Under the pieces are notes generated by a model, which searched no databases, was not told the DNA's origin, and worked only from the letters and a program-made list of their open reading frames with translations. From NCBI RefSeq assembly GCF_038070005.1, contig NZ_JBBPCO010000001.1, positions 272,631 through 336,630 on the forward strand: 64,000 nucleotides of DNA. The letters run 5' to 3'. The translations under genes and the position numbers were made by a program. Positions 52,431-63,849 of this stretch are shown piece by piece. This DNA is from Thermithiobacillus plumbiphilus (GTDB lineage Bacteria > Pseudomonadota > Gammaproteobacteria > Acidithiobacillales > Thermithiobacillaceae). The first letter of the stretch is position 1. Every line of letters starts with the position of its first letter.

Positions 52431-55400
52431 TCAGGACCCGGAACCCCGCTCGCCAGTATTTTCGCCGAGACTGTCGAGCAGGTAGCTCAGCCAGCGGTCG
52501 CTCAACTGTTCCTGGGGACTGTTCTGGGACAGGCGGGCGCCGAGATTGTCGAAATCCACATCGAAGAGTGGTTGGTTCTGGTTGAAGCAGGAGAACACGA
52601 TGCGCCTGGTCTGACCGCTGTCGCGCTCCTCATGGCGGCACAGGCACTGCGCGCAGATCTCCTTCATCATGCACTGCATCGGGCTGTTGACGCCGGCGTA
52701 GGCCCGCACGCCCGATTTCAGGTAAGGCGCCATAGGGCCTGTGAGCAGGTCGGCACTCAGGCGCATCATCTTCGCCGAGCCCAAGGCCCAGATCACATCC
52801 GCCGACGCCAGGATCTCCTGGGCATCGTCCAGCCGGCCCGCCAGACAGCGGGAGGCCAGATCCTCGGGGCTATCATGCAGACGCTCGTCGCCAGCACGCA
52901 GCCCACAGGGCAGCTCACCCTGTTCCAGGGACCAGAAGATCCGGTCACAGGCGGCCTCCAGGCGATCCTGCCAGAAGATCTCCTCGCTAGTTTCAAAACA
53001 GCCAAAGAAGGTCACGTGATTGCCGGCCGCCCGCCAGACAGGCCCCACCGCGCTCAACAAAAATATCGCCCGACGCCCGCCCATGACGACGATGCGTTGG
53101 TTTTCCGGGATCGGCATGGCCGTGCCGGTCGGGCCCATGAGCACCAGCGGATCACCGGGCTTGAGCCGGCTGATCAGGCGGCTACTGGCGCCAACCTCCA
53201 GCACTACCAGGCTCAACTCCCCCCGTTCAGGATCAGCGCCCGCGCCACTCAGTGCCAGGGCCTCCATCTGCAGGCGGGTGCCGTTGACCAGGGGTGACTG
53301 CGCCTCATAATTCTGCACACGGAAAAAATGCCCTGGCTGCCACTTGCGCGCCTGTTGCGGCGCATGCAGCACCAGTTCCACCACATTCGGCGCCAGACGG
53401 TTCAGGCGCAATACGCGCGGACTCAGGCGTTCGCTCAAGCCAGCGCGAAAGTGCTCGAATTCCTCGGGATCTCCCGGAATGTCCAGACGGTCCTGAAAGA
53501 TCCTGCGGATCTCAAGCGCCCCCTGCTTGCCCGAGGCCATGGCATCGACCACGCTGCCGTGAAACAGCGGATGGCAGTCGCCATAGATGCTGACGCCTAT
53601 CTGCGAGGTCTGGAAGCCCATGCGCGGATCCTTGGCATGGCTGTCCAGCGGCGCGGGTATCAAGCCATCGTCTTCCACCCGGAAAGGTACGTAGTAGCGA
53701 CCATGCATGGCGAAGGTGCCCGGATATTCGCGCTCATAGACGGTGTTGGGCGTCGCCCCGGCGGCCACCAGCACGGTGCGCGCGGGCAGGCGCAGCATCT
53801 CGCCACTGCCCACCCAGCGGCCATCGCCAACCTCCATCTGTTTTTCAAGGCGTAGGCCGGCCACGTGGCCGTACTGGTCCAGTTCCGCTTCCACCGGACT
53901 CAGGGCCTCGGCGTAGTAGATTCCCTCCTCCAGCGCCTTGCTGACTTCATTATCGCTGCGCAGGTAGGCCGGCGAGGCACGCATGGCGCGGCGGAAGGCG
54001 ACGGTCACCCCACCCCATTGGCGCAACAGCGACAGGAAATCCGGCGCGCGCTGCTCGGTGGCGGCCCGCGCCCGTTCTGCCCGCACTGCCTGGCCATGCG
54101 CCAGGAATTCGTCGAGGATCTCGCGCTCCAGCGGCGGCAGATCCTCGGGCGCGCCCACCAACTCAAAGCGATCCAGCACTTTTTCCACCTGGCGGATGTA
54201 GTAGGCCTGCGCCTCGGTCGCGGTGTCGATGCCGGTCAGCCCGCCGCCGATCACCACCAGCGGCAGGCGGATCTGCAGGTTGGCGAGGCTTTCGCGCTTG
54301 GCAGCACCTGTCAGTTGCAGGGCCATGAGAAAATCATTGGCCTGGCGCATGCCGCGCGCGAGCCCTTGGTGCATCGGGATGACGGTGGGCTTGCCCGCGC
54401 CCGGCGCCAGGGCGACGTGATCGAAACCGAGCGACCAGGCATCCTCCAAAGTGAGCGTGCCCCCGAAGCGCACGCCGCCATGGACCGCGAAGTGCTGACG
54501 CCGCTGCAGGGCGACGTTGATCACCTTGAGAAAATTCTTGTTCCAGCGCACCGTGATGCCGTACTCGGCCACGCCGCCAAAGCCGGTCATCTGCCGCTTG
54601 TCGAGATCCTCGTAAAGCACATTGATGTCACGAATGGGGTGTGGAGGCTGGCCCGGACGATATACCAGCTCCTGAGGCAATGGCTCGATCTTGAGGCCAT
54701 CGATCAGGACCACGCCGAAGCCGGCATTGAGAAGATGCTGGGACAGGTTGAAACCGGCGGGACCGGCGCCGACCACCAGGACCTTGATGCCGTTATAGGC
54801 GGCAGGTACTGGATAGTCGCGGCGCAGCGGGTTCCAGCGTGTCAGCAGGCTGTAGATTTCAAAGCCCCAGGGCATGGCCAGCGCATCGGTGAGGATGTTG
54901 GTCTCAATGAAGGGAATGTCCACCGGTTCCTGCTTTTGATAGATGCAGGACTTCATGCAGTCATTGCAGATGCGGTGCCCGGTGGCGGGACACAGGGGGT
55001 TGTCGATCATGATCACGGAAAGGGCCCCGAGATTCAGTCCCTCGCGCTTGAGTACGTGGCTCTGGGAAATCTTTTGACCCAGGGGGCAGCCGGTCAGGGT
55101 CTCGCCAAGCGGATTGACGCGTAGGCCGTGATCACCGCCCTGGCCTTTTTCCGGAAAGCCCTTGCTGCAGAAATCCCCCTCATGCTGGTGGCAATAGACG
55201 CAATAATGCACATGATCCAGGGAGCGGCGCAGATTGCGGTAGCTGTTGTCGGTCAGGGAAAAGCCTTCGCGATTGCGCCGCCGATCAGGCGGGCCTTCAA
55301 GGCGCCCATAGGGATCGTCGGGGACCGGGTCAGCTTCCACCAGACGCATGAAATTCAGCCGTTTTGGCAGGTCCAGACTGCGCCAGCCGGCGGTTGCAGC

Positions 55401-55916
55401 CTTGCCCTCCGGGGAATTCAGGGCATGCCAGGTCCAGTCGGCGATGAAATCAAGCAGGGCGCGATCATCGGATTCCTTCGCCAGCAGCCAGCGATCGGCC
55501 ATGGCCAGTTCAGGATCGCTTGCCGCAAGTTCCTCGGCAAAGGGCAGGCTCAGGCTGGCAAAATCGCCCGGCGGCGGACTGCGGCGTTTGGCGACGGCTT
55601 TCACCAGTTCCGCCTTGAACAGGAAGACGGGATCCTGCTGCTGCACCTGAAACGTCCCGGCATCGCGTGCGGGCATGATGCCAAACAGGCTGGCGAGAAA
55701 ATCGTCGAGCAGCCGGCCGGCATCGATGAGAATGGCCGAGCTCTCCGTCTCCGGCATTTCGGGGTCACGACGATAGCGACGCAAGCCCTCGCCAAGTGCC
55801 GGATCGGCCTCATCCACGAGGGCGAGAAAGGCGGCGTCCAGCCGCAGCATGCCCTCCCGGATGAAGAGATCGGCGTATTTCAGGCCGGGTAGATTCAGCT
55901 GCAGTGCTTCATTCAA
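52431..55916 (-). CDS. Large Nfn-like flavin/Fe-S oxidoreductase (GltD-like plus PyrK-like fusion)
   Basis: 1161 aa in three parts. Residues 1-230 match nothing I recognise. Residues 235-330 hold clustered cysteines (C239, C242, C250, C277, C309, C317, C320, C324) that can carry Fe-S clusters. Residues 375-830 are a GltD/dihydropyrimidine dehydrogenase-like flavoprotein with VVGAGPAG (FAD) and VVIGGGLTG (NAD(P)). Residues 830-1120 resemble a ferredoxin-reductase/PyrK module with GPTG (928-931) and a 2Fe-2S motif, C1082-x5-C1088-x2-C1091 with C1110. The order matches NfnB followed by NfnA, so it may exchange electrons between NADH, NADPH and ferredoxin; that is inference. It starts at TTG, overlapping the purT end by 8 nt, with a perfect ribosome site. 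Confidence 0.85.
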   Translation of the reverse strand: MNEALQLNLPGLKYADLFIREGMLRLDAAFLALVDEADPALGEGLRRYRRDPEMPETESSAILIDAGRLLDDFLASLFGIMPARDAGTFQVQQQDPVFLFKAELVKAVAKRRSPPPGDFASLSLPFAEELAASDPELAMADRWLLAKESDDRALLDFIADWTWHALNSPEGKAATAGWRSLDLPKRLNFMRLVEADPVPDDPYGRLEGPPDRRRNREGFSLTDNSYRNLRRSLDHVHYCVYCHQHEGDFCSKGFPEKGQGGDHGLRVNPLGETLTGCPLGQKISQSHVLKREGLNLGALSVIMIDNPLCPATGHRICNDCMKSCIYQKQEPVDIPFIETNILTDALAMPWGFEIYSLLTRWNPLRRDYPVPAAYNGIKVLVVGAGPAGFNLSQHLLNAGFGVVLIDGLKIEPLPQELVYRPGQPPHPIRDINVLYEDLDKRQMTGFGGVAEYGITVRWNKNFLKVINVALQRRQHFAVHGGVRFGGTLTLEDAWSLGFDHVALAPGAGKPTVIPMHQGLARGMRQANDFLMALQLTGAAKRESLANLQIRLPLVVIGGGLTGIDTATEAQAYYIRQVEKVLDRFELVGAPEDLPPLEREILDEFLAHGQAVRAERARAATEQRAPDFLSLLRQWGGVTVAFRRAMRASPAYLRSDNEVSKALEEGIYYAEALSPVEAELDQYGHVAGLRLEKQMEVGDGRWVGSGEMLRLPARTVLVAAGATPNTVYEREYPGTFAMHGRYYVPFRVEDDGLIPAPLDSHAKDPRMGFQTSQIGVSIYGDCHPLFHGSVVDAMASGKQGALEIRRIFQDRLDIPGDPEEFEHFRAGLSERLSPRVLRLNRLAPNVVELVLHAPQQARKWQPGHFFRVQNYEAQSPLVNGTRLQMEALALSGAGADPERGELSLVVLEVGASSRLISRLKPGDPLVLMGPTGTAMPIPENQRIVVMGGRRAIFLLSAVGPVWRAAGNHVTFFGCFETSEEIFWQDRLEAACDRIFWSLEQGELPCGLRAGDERLHDSPEDLASRCLAGRLDDAQEILASADVIWALGSAKMMRLSADLLTGPMAPYLKSGVRAYAGVNSPMQCMMKEICAQCLCRHEERDSGQTRRIVFSCFNQNQPLFDVDFDNLGARLSQNSPQEQLSDRWLSYLLDSLGENTGERGSGS

Positions 55917-57090
55917 ACATCACCTCCACGTTTTGCGCGACCTTGACTGCCCGTTCGCGCGCCTCGTCGGTATCGCGGCCCATGGCCAGTGCCACGCCCA
56001 TGCGGCGACGCTCGCTCGCCACTGGTTTGCCGAACAGCCGGATCCGTGACTCGGGGACCATCAGCGCCTGTTCGAGCCTGCCATACCGCGGCGCCCAGCC
56101 ACGGCCCTGGCCATAGATGACCGCGGAAGCCGCTGGCCCCAATTGCTTAGGGGCGACCGGCAATCCCAGAATGGCGCGCAGATGGATCTCGAACTCGCTC
56201 ATGTCCTGGCTGGCCAGGGTCACCAGGCCCGTGTCGTGCGGGCGCGGGCTCAATTCGCTGAAGATCACCTCATCCCCGCGCACGAACAATTCCACGCCAT
56301 AGATCCCGTAGCCGCCAAGATTGTCGGTGATGATCTGCGCGATCTCCTGGGCGGTGCGCAGGGCCTTGTCGGACATGATCTGCGGTTGCCAGGACTCGAC
56401 ATAATCACCATGCTCCTGGCGGTGGCCGATGGGCTCGCAGAACACCGTGCCAAAGGCTGTACGCGCGGTCAGCAGGGTGATTTCATAATCGAAGTCCACC
56501 CTGCCCTCGATGATGACGCGCTGACCGGCTACCCGTGCCCCGGTGGCGGCATAGGACCAGGCGGCCGACACCTCATCGGGGCTGCGGATCAGGCTCTGGC
56601 CCTTGCCGCTGCTCGACATGATGGGTTTGACGAAACAGGGATAGCCCAGGGCCTCGACGGCCTCGCGCAGCCCGGCTTCGCTGTCGGTAAAGCGATAGGG
56701 CGAGGTCGGCAGGCCAAGTTCCTCGGCGGCGAGACAGCGGATACCCTCGCGGTTCATGGTCAGGCGCACGGCGCGTGCGCTAGGTACCACGGTCGCCAGT
56801 CCTTGCGCCTCGATATGCGCGAGAATATCCGTGTTGATCGCCTCGATTTCCGGTACGATGAGGTCCGGGCGCTCACGCTTCACCAGGGCCAGCAGGGCAT
56901 CGGCATCAGTCATGTCCAGCACCAGACTGCGATGCGCCACCTGCATGGCAGGCGCATTGGCGTAACGGTCCACCGCAAGGACTTCGACGCCCAAGCGCTG
57001 TGCTTCGATGACGAATTCCTTGCCGAGCTCTCCGCTGCCGAGCAGCAGAATGCGTGTGGCGCTGGCGGATAGCGGCGTACCGATCTTCAT
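55909..57090 (-). CDS. purT: Formate-dependent phosphoribosylglycinamide formyltransferase
   Basis: ATP-grasp enzyme that formylates GAR with formate and ATP in purine synthesis. The 393-aa product has [12 protein letters not shown] at the N-terminus, VPEIEAI, the ATP-grasp loop [12 protein letters not shown] and [17 protein letters not shown] precedes the ATG at 57090; an upstream in-frame ATG would add 11 non-homologous residues. Using formate directly makes purine synthesis less dependent on folate carriers. Its end overlaps the Nfn-like gene. Confidence 0.95.
   Translation of the reverse strand: MKIGTPLSASATRILLLGSGELGKEFVIEAQRLGVEVLAVDRYANAPAMQVAHRSLVLDMTDADALLALVKRERPDLIVPEIEAINTDILAHIEAQGLATVVPSARAVRLTMNREGIRCLAAEELGLPTSPYRFTDSEAGLREAVEALGYPCFVKPIMSSSGKGQSLIRSPDEVSAAWSYAATGARVAGQRVIIEGRVDFDYEITLLTARTAFGTVFCEPIGHRQEHGDYVESWQPQIMSDKALRTAQEIAQIITDNLGGYGIYGVELFVRGDEVIFSELSPRPHDTGLVTLASQDMSEFEIHLRAILGLPVAPKQLGPAASAVIYGQGRGWAPRYGRLEQALMVPESRIRLFGKPVASERRRMGVALAMGRDTDEARERAVKVAQNVEVMFE
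55919..55927 (-). promoter_or_regulatory. Perfect Shine-Dalgarno for the TTG start of the Nfn-like gene
   Basis: The minus strand reads GGAGGTGAT, a full match to the 16S rRNA tail, ending its core six bases before TTG at 55916. It lies inside the end of purT, so the Nfn-like gene is strongly translated from the purT mRNA despite its TTG codon. Confidence 0.85.
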
Positions 57091-57187
57091 GTCTACCTCG
57101 TGGAATTTTAGTGAGGCTTTCAAGTCTATCCGTAAAGCACGGACAGTTCATACCACTAAGGTTTGCAGGTTGCCACTTTGGTTCGAT

Positions 57188-57209
57188 AATGATTCATTAT
57201 AGAATCATT
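57188..57209. promoter_or_regulatory. Palindromic candidate operator upstream of gnd-zwf-pgl
   Basis: AATGATTC (57188-57195) and GAATCATT (57202-57209) form a perfect 8-bp inverted repeat with a 6-bp AT spacer, 33 nt upstream of the gnd ATG. TATAAG at 57211-57216 right after it could be the -10 element, so a bound regulator would block it. The left side, GATAATGAT (57185-57193), also equals half of the Fur consensus, but the right side does not continue it. Confidence 0.45.
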
Positions 57210-57242
57210 TTATAAGTACTCTCCCGATATGGAGGTTCCAAC

Positions 57243-58184
57243 ATGCAGATTGGCATCGTGGGTCTGGGTCGCATGGGCGGAAATATGGCGCGTCGCCTGC
57301 GCCGGGGCAATGCCGACGTGGTGGCTTACAACCGTAGCGCCGCACTGACCGACAGCATGGCCCAGGAGACAGGTCTGGTGGCGGCACACAGCCTGCAGGA
57401 GCTGGTGGACAAGCTGCCCGCGCCGCGCATCATCTGGCTGATGCTGCCAGCCGGCGAGGCGACCCAGAACCACATCGATCAACTGCTCCCGTTGCTCTCC
57501 AAGGGGGACATCCTGGTGGATGGCGCCAATGCCTTCTACAAGGATTCCATGCTTCGGAGCGAAATGCTGGCCAAGCATGGCATCGATTTCATGGATGCCG
57601 GCGTCTCCGGCGGCATCTGGGGCCTGGAAAATGGCTATGCCCTGATGGTGGGCGGCAAACCCGAGGTGGTTGCGCGGGTCGAGCCCTTCATCAGGATCCT
57701 GGCGCCCGGCCCGGACAAGGGCTGGCTGCATTGCGGGCCGGCAGGCAGCGGGCACTTCGTCAAGATGGTCCACAACGGTATCGAGTACGGCATGATGCAG
57801 GCCTTTGCCGAGGGCTTCGCGTTACTGCATGGGCGCAAGGATTTCGACCTCGATCTCGCAAAGATTGCCGAAATGTGGCGCCACGGCAGCGTGGTGCGCA
57901 GCTGGTTGCTGGATCTGACGGCGGAATTCCTGCAAAAAGGCCAGGGGCTGGAGGATATCGCGCCGGTGGTGGCCGATTCCGGCGAAGGTCGCTGGACGGC
58001 GATGGAATCCATCGAGCAGGGCGTGCCCGCCCCGGTGATCAGCCTGGCGCTGGCCATGCGTTTCGCCAGCCAGGGGCACTTTGATTACGAGGCCAAGCTG
58101 CTGGCCATGATGCGCAAGGGTTTTGGCGGCCATGCCGTGACCAATGCCCCGGTGATGGATCTCAGCCCCGGGGGTGAGGGATGA
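57243..58184 (+). CDS. gnd: 6-phosphogluconate dehydrogenase, decarboxylating (short form)
   Basis: Oxidises 6-phosphogluconate to ribulose 5-phosphate, CO2 and reduced nicotinamide. The 313-aa product is the short class, against about 470 aa in E. coli. It has GIVGLGRMGGNMA (residues 4-16), DAGVSGGIWGLENG, and the catalytic Lys/Asn pair in FVKMVHNGIEYGMMQ. After strand two it reads YNRS (N30-R31-S32), like the NRT that holds the NADP 2'-phosphate, so NADP use is likely although many short forms prefer NAD. GGAGG precedes the ATG. The stop overlaps the zwf start. Confidence 0.94.
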   Translation: MQIGIVGLGRMGGNMARRLRRGNADVVAYNRSAALTDSMAQETGLVAAHSLQELVDKLPAPRIIWLMLPAGEATQNHIDQLLPLLSKGDILVDGANAFYKDSMLRSEMLAKHGIDFMDAGVSGGIWGLENGYALMVGGKPEVVARVEPFIRILAPGPDKGWLHCGPAGSGHFVKMVHNGIEYGMMQAFAEGFALLHGRKDFDLDLAKIAEMWRHGSVVRSWLLDLTAEFLQKGQGLEDIAPVVADSGEGRWTAMESIEQGVPAPVISLALAMRFASQGHFDYEAKLLAMMRKGFGGHAVTNAPVMDLSPGGEG

Positions 58185-59650
58185 TCGAAGGCGCCTGCCA
58201 TTTCGTGATCTTTGGTTCCACGGGCAATCTGGCTACCAAGAAGCTGCTCCCTGCCCTTTATCACCTGGAACAGGCCGGCCGGCTGCCGCCGGACCTGACC
58301 TTTTTCGCTTTCGGCCGGCGCGAGTGGGACACTGCTGCCTGGAATGCCCACATGCAGGAGGTACTCCAGAAGCGGCTCAGGAACTTCGATGCCGCCTTGT
58401 TTGGCAAATTTTGCAAGCGCTTCAGCTATGTCCGCGGCGAGCTCGATAATGCCGATTCCTATCAGGAGCTTGCCTATCGCCTGGGGAAGACGGAAATCAC
58501 CACGCCGAGCAACACTATCTTTTACCTGGCTATCAAGCCCACGGAATTTGGCGAGGTGGTCAGCAATCTCGGTGCCGTAGGCCTCAACAAGGACAAGGGC
58601 AAGCATCGCATCGTCATCGAAAAGCCCTTTGGCGATGACCTGGAAAGCGCGCTGATGTTGAACGAACGCCTGCACAAATACTTCAACGAGGACCAGATCT
58701 ACCGCATCGATCACTACATGGGCAAGGAAACGGTGCAGAATCTCATCGTATTCCGCTTCGCCAATCTCATGATCGAGCCGCTATGGAACCGCAACTTCAT
58801 CGATCACGTGCAGATCACCGTGGCCGAGGACATCGGCATCGAGAACCGGGCGGATTACTACGACCGCGCCGGCGCCCTGCGCGACATGATCCAGAACCAC
58901 CTGATGCAGCTCCTGACCCTAGTGGCCATGGAGCCTCCGGCGGCCCTGGAGGCCGATGCCGTGCGCGATGAAAAGGTGAAGGTGCTACGCTCCATCCGGC
59001 CCATCCCGCGTCGCGCCATTCACGCCCAGGCCCTGCGCGCGCAGTATGGTCCGGGCCACATCAATGGCCAGGGGGTGGCAGGCTACCAGGAAGAGCCAGG
59101 TGTCGAAGCTAACTCCGTCACCGAGACTTACGTCGCCCTGAAACTGTATATCGACAACTGGCGCTGGCGTGGCGTGCCCTTTTATCTGCGCACCGGCAAG
59201 CGCCTGGCCAAGCAGGCTTCGGGCATTGCCCTCCGTTTCAGGCAACCGCCCCAGCAATTGTTCCGTGAAACCCCCATCGAGAGCATCGAACCGAACTGGA
59301 TCACTTTTTCCATCCAGCCCACGGAAACCATCAAAGCAGAGTTGCAGGTACGCCTGCCGGGCCTGGAAATGGATACCCGCACCGCACACTTGAATGCCTC
59401 CTATCGCATGGACAGCGAACAGCCGCTGGATGCCTACGAGGCCTTGCTGCTGGATGTCGTCGAGGGTGATCGCACCCTGTTCATCCGCTTCGACGAGGTG
59501 GAATGGGCCTGGCGGGTGGTGGATCCCATTCTCAAGAACTGGTCGCAGGAACGCGAATTCATCCACACCTATCCTGCCGGATCCTGGGGGCCGCCAGAGG
59601 CCGCAAGGCTCTTTGACAGTGAGGATCAGAGCTGGCGCAACGAGTTCTGA
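58181..59650 (+). CDS. zwf: Glucose-6-phosphate 1-dehydrogenase
   Basis: First enzyme of the oxidative pentose phosphate pathway, producing NADPH. The 489-aa product has the coenzyme loop [11 protein letters not shown] (residues 11-21, Asn where many have Asp), the phosphate-binding EKPFGDD and the active site RIDHYMGKE (about residues 172-180). The ATG overlaps the gnd stop (ATGA). The order gnd-zwf-pgl places all three oxidative steps in one operon. Confidence 0.97.
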   Translation: MIEGACHFVIFGSTGNLATKKLLPALYHLEQAGRLPPDLTFFAFGRREWDTAAWNAHMQEVLQKRLRNFDAALFGKFCKRFSYVRGELDNADSYQELAYRLGKTEITTPSNTIFYLAIKPTEFGEVVSNLGAVGLNKDKGKHRIVIEKPFGDDLESALMLNERLHKYFNEDQIYRIDHYMGKETVQNLIVFRFANLMIEPLWNRNFIDHVQITVAEDIGIENRADYYDRAGALRDMIQNHLMQLLTLVAMEPPAALEADAVRDEKVKVLRSIRPIPRRAIHAQALRAQYGPGHINGQGVAGYQEEPGVEANSVTETYVALKLYIDNWRWRGVPFYLRTGKRLAKQASGIALRFRQPPQQLFRETPIESIEPNWITFSIQPTETIKAELQVRLPGLEMDTRTAHLNASYRMDSEQPLDAYEALLLDVVEGDRTLFIRFDEVEWAWRVVDPILKNWSQEREFIHTYPAGSWGPPEAARLFDSEDQSWRNEF

Positions 59651-59652
59651 AC

Positions 59653-60357
<705 letters not shown>

Positions 60358-60358
60358 A

Positions 60359-60373
60359 GGGGCTCAAAGCCCC
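60359..60373. terminator. Small hairpin between convergent pgl and pgi
   Basis: GGGGCT and AGCCCC pair across a 3-base loop spanning the pgi stop codon. No T tract follows on either strand, so a terminating role is weakly supported. Confidence 0.3.
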
Positions 60374-61683
60374 CGGATGGTCTTCATTTCATCGAGATAC
60401 TTGCGTGTCAGCACCTTGCTTTCCTCCACGGCCGGCTGGTCAAAGGCATCGATCCCCATCAGTTCGGCGACCACCACAGTTTCCACTTCCAGCAGGATGA
60501 TCAGCTCGCCGATGGCGAAGGCATCGCCCTGCAGCAGGCTCAGGGTGCGGTTGGGCCGGCCACGACGGCTGAGCGTCTCGCGGGTACCCAGGAATTCCGC
60601 GCCGAACAGTTCGCCGGTGGTATGCCCCACCAGGGGCTTGACCGCGGGCAGGTCGGCAAAACGGGTCGGGATGCGCTCGCCGGCGGTGAGCAGGTCGGGC
60701 GAGGTCAGGAAGGTGAACTGCTTGTCGGAAGGGCCGTCGAGAAAGAGCTGCAACTGACTGTGCTGATCCGTCACGCCCTTAGCGCTGACCGGCGTCAGCC
60801 CGCGCTCGCGCCCCTGGGGATCGTGCTTGCCAAGACTCTCCGCCCAGAGTTGCCGGTACCAGTCCACCACCAGGGTCAGGTGATCGGAATAGGGCATCCA
60901 CTGACTGATGGTCTTGCCATTTTCCGCCAGAAGATACTGCGCGGCCCCCTGCCAGAGCCCGGGATTCTCGCGGATGTCCTTTTGGCAGCAACGATCCGCC
61001 ATGGCGCGTGCGCCTTCCATGACGCCATCGATATCCACGCCCGCCAGATAGGCCGGCAACAGGCCCACCGCTGACAGCACCACATAGCGCCCCCCCACGG
61101 CGGGATGCGGAATGACCGGGATTTCCAGGCGCTCGGCAATCTGCTGCAGGGCGCCCTTGGGCTCTTCCGTGATCACCAGCACATGTTCATGCACGCACTG
61201 GGCACCAAGTTCGCGCTCCATGCGCGGCAATACCGTCAGGAACTGGGCAATGGTCTCAGCGGTATTGCCGGATTTGGAGATGACGATCAGCAGGGTCTCG
61301 TTCCAGTCGATGCGGTCCAGGGACTCCAGCGTGATCGGATCGACATTGTCATAGAAGCGCACCCGGCGGCGGTCATTGCGCCGGCCGAGGGTCTGCACCA
61401 GCATGTTGCCGCCCAGCGACGATCCGCCGATGCCAAAGACGATGAACCTGGTGAAACGCTTGAGCATCCTGTTGCCGAGCGTCTTGATCTCGTCCAGGTC
61501 GGTCTGGAATGGCAGGCCCAGAAAGGAAGGTTCCTTGCCATCACGCCAGATGCGCAACCGTTCGCGCAGGCCATCCAGCCGGTCACCCTGTGCGATCAGG
61601 TCTTCCTCACGGATGCCATGCTCGCCCACGGCCGATGCCATGAAGTTGTCACTGTTGATGGAAATCCGGCTGAAAATGCTCAC
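60364..61683 (-). CDS. pgi: Glucose-6-phosphate isomerase (short form)
   Basis: Interconverts glucose 6-phosphate and fructose 6-phosphate. The 439-aa product is about 110 residues shorter than the usual gammaproteobacterial Pgi and resembles the Bacillus/thermophile size class. It has VFGIGGSSLGG (residues 83-93), VISKSGNTAET and the catalytic Glu region. The start is GTG at 61683, immediately after the glgB stop (TAG then GTG), with GGAGGGG upstream inside glgB. It is translationally linked to glgB. Confidence 0.94.
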   Translation of the reverse strand: MSIFSRISINSDNFMASAVGEHGIREEDLIAQGDRLDGLRERLRIWRDGKEPSFLGLPFQTDLDEIKTLGNRMLKRFTRFIVFGIGGSSLGGNMLVQTLGRRNDRRRVRFYDNVDPITLESLDRIDWNETLLIVISKSGNTAETIAQFLTVLPRMERELGAQCVHEHVLVITEEPKGALQQIAERLEIPVIPHPAVGGRYVVLSAVGLLPAYLAGVDIDGVMEGARAMADRCCQKDIRENPGLWQGAAQYLLAENGKTISQWMPYSDHLTLVVDWYRQLWAESLGKHDPQGRERGLTPVSAKGVTDQHSQLQLFLDGPSDKQFTFLTSPDLLTAGERIPTRFADLPAVKPLVGHTTGELFGAEFLGTRETLSRRGRPNRTLSLLQGDAFAIGELIILLEVETVVVAELMGIDAFDQPAVEESKVLTRKYLDEMKTIRGL

Positions 61684-63849
61684 CTACCCCTCCTGTTGTG
61701 GTTTTAGAATCAATCCTGCGAGTGGTGGTAAATCCAGGCAAAGGGAATAGGGAAAACCCATCCATTCCTGACTGTCTGCCTGCAGCGTGCCACCATTGCC
61801 GGCATTGCTGCCCGCGTAATAGCCTGAGTCGCTGTTGAAGATCACGGCATAGGTCCCGCCCTGTGGTACGCCGATACGATAATTTGGACGCGGCACGGGC
61901 GTAAAGTTCAATACCACGACGAGGATCTCGCCGGCGGTGTCGCGTCGTAGGTAAGCCAGCACCGAATGATGCGCATCATTGCTGTCGATCCACTGGAATC
62001 CCTGCTGCGAGAAGTCCTGCTCATGCAGGGCGGGTTCGCGCATGTACAGATGATTCAGGTCGCGGGAAAGCCGCTGGATGCCCTCGTGCCAATGTCGTGA
62101 GAGCAGATCCCAATGCACGCTGCCCGATACCTGCCATTCAGCCCCCTGTCCGATTTCGTTGCCCATGAAATTGAGCTTCTTGCCCGGATGGGTGTATTGG
62201 TAAGTAAAGAGCAGTCGCAGATTGGCAAACTTCTGCCAGGCGTCGCCCGGCATCTTGTCCAGCAGCGAGCGCTTGCCATGGACCACTTCGTCATGCGAGA
62301 GCGGCAGCACGAAATTCTCGTTATAGGCGTAGATCTGGCTGAAGGTGATCTCGTTGTGATGATACTGCCGGTGAATCGGGTCCTGGCTCATGTAGCGCAA
62401 GGTATCGTTCATCCAGCCCATGTTCCACTTCATGCTGAAGCCCAGCCCGCCAATGTAGGTCGGGCGCGAGACCATGGGCCAGGCGGTGGACTCCTCGGCA
62501 ATGGTCACCGCGCCCGGATGGCGCTCGTGCACGAAGACGTTCATGTCACGCAGGAAATCGATGGCCTCGATATTTTCGCGCCCGCCAAAGCGGTTGGGCA
62601 GCCACTCCCCCGCCTTGCGGGAATAATCGAGATAGAGCATGGAGGCCACGGCATCCACCCGCAGGCCGTCGATGTGAAACTCGGAAAGCCAGTAATGCGC
62701 GTTGGCGAGCAGGAAGCTCCTGACCTCGTTGCGGCCATAGTTGAAAATGTAGGTCCCCCAGTCCTGATGCTCACCCAGGCGAGGGTCTTCATGTTCATAG
62801 AGGGCCGTGCCATCGAATCGCGCCAGCGCCCAGGCATCCTTTGGGAAATGGCCCGGCACCCAGTCGAGGATGATGCCGATGCCGGCCTGATGGCAGCGGT
62901 CCACAAAGTCGCGGAAATCATCCGGGCTGCCATGGCGGCTGGTCGGCGCAAAATAGCCCGTCACCTGATAGCCCCAGGACTCATCCAGCGGATGTTCAGC
63001 AACGGGCATGAGCTCAATATGCGTGTAACCCATCTCCTTGACGTATGGGATGATCTGGTCGACGATTTCCCGATAGCTCAGTGTACGCCCACCCTCCCCT
63101 CGCCGCCAGGAACCCAGATGCACCTCATAGCAGGAAATCGGCGTGGTCTGCCAGTCCCAACTGGCACGTGCCTGCATCCACTGCCCGTCCTGCCAGTCGT
63201 AATGGCTGGAAAAGACCTCGGCGGCGGTGCCGGGCCGGTGCTCGAACCGGCTGCCATAAGGGTCGGTCTTGAGGAAAACGGCCCCCGAATGGCGGTTGCG
63301 GATCTCGAACTTGTAGCGTGCGCCGGGTTCCAGGCCAGGAATGAATAGTTCCCAGACCCCGCTGCTGCCATGCGAGTACATCGGATGCACGCGGCCATCC
63401 CAGCGATTGAAGTCACCCACCACGCTGACCCGTTCGGCATTCGGCGCCCAGACGGCGAAGCGGACGCCATGGATACCCTCTTGCTCCACGACATGGCCAC
63501 CCAAGGTCCTGTATGCTTCCCAAAGTCGGCCCTCGGCAAAGAGATGCAGATCGAAAGCGGATATCTCTGGAGAAAAGCAATAGGGATCGAAGGATTCGTG
63601 GAGATGACCGTCAGCTTCCCAGCGCAATCGATATGGCCTGCTCAGTGCCTCAGGCCGGACCAGTTCAAACAAGCCTGCCGGATGCCGCCTTTCGAGCGGC
63701 TCCCACCCAGCAGGTCCCGCCACCTCCACCCGGCTGGCATGCGGAAGAAAAGTCCGGATGATCCATTTTTTCTGATGCTGGTGCTGGCCAAGGAAGGAAA
63801 AGGGATCGTGGTGCCTTGCGTCGATGATTGCCTGAAGCTGGGAATCCAT
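61684..63849 (-). CDS. glgB: 1,4-alpha-glucan branching enzyme
   Basis: Introduces alpha-1,6 branches into glycogen. The 721-aa product has an N-terminal GlgB N1 domain, CBM48 (about residues 125-210) and a GH13 barrel. The nucleophile Asp lies in [11 protein letters not shown] (about residue 400), acid/base Glu in [10 protein letters not shown] (about 455) and His-Asp in [12 protein letters not shown] (about 520). GGAAGGAAG precedes the ATG. It is followed at zero distance by pgi, so glucose entry and glycogen branching are expressed together. Confidence 0.97.
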   Translation of the reverse strand: MDSQLQAIIDARHHDPFSFLGQHQHQKKWIIRTFLPHASRVEVAGPAGWEPLERRHPAGLFELVRPEALSRPYRLRWEADGHLHESFDPYCFSPEISAFDLHLFAEGRLWEAYRTLGGHVVEQEGIHGVRFAVWAPNAERVSVVGDFNRWDGRVHPMYSHGSSGVWELFIPGLEPGARYKFEIRNRHSGAVFLKTDPYGSRFEHRPGTAAEVFSSHYDWQDGQWMQARASWDWQTTPISCYEVHLGSWRRGEGGRTLSYREIVDQIIPYVKEMGYTHIELMPVAEHPLDESWGYQVTGYFAPTSRHGSPDDFRDFVDRCHQAGIGIILDWVPGHFPKDAWALARFDGTALYEHEDPRLGEHQDWGTYIFNYGRNEVRSFLLANAHYWLSEFHIDGLRVDAVASMLYLDYSRKAGEWLPNRFGGRENIEAIDFLRDMNVFVHERHPGAVTIAEESTAWPMVSRPTYIGGLGFSMKWNMGWMNDTLRYMSQDPIHRQYHHNEITFSQIYAYNENFVLPLSHDEVVHGKRSLLDKMPGDAWQKFANLRLLFTYQYTHPGKKLNFMGNEIGQGAEWQVSGSVHWDLLSRHWHEGIQRLSRDLNHLYMREPALHEQDFSQQGFQWIDSNDAHHSVLAYLRRDTAGEILVVVLNFTPVPRPNYRIGVPQGGTYAVIFNSDSGYYAGSNAGNGGTLQADSQEWMGFPYSLCLDLPPLAGLILKPQQEG

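Noticed and set aside
53865-55124. 419-codon plus-strand frame opposite the Nfn-like gene
   Set aside because: It is fully antisense to the cofactor-binding motifs and lacks features of its own.
62113-63348. 411-codon plus-strand frame opposite glgB
   Set aside because: Shadow of the branching enzyme; no domain.
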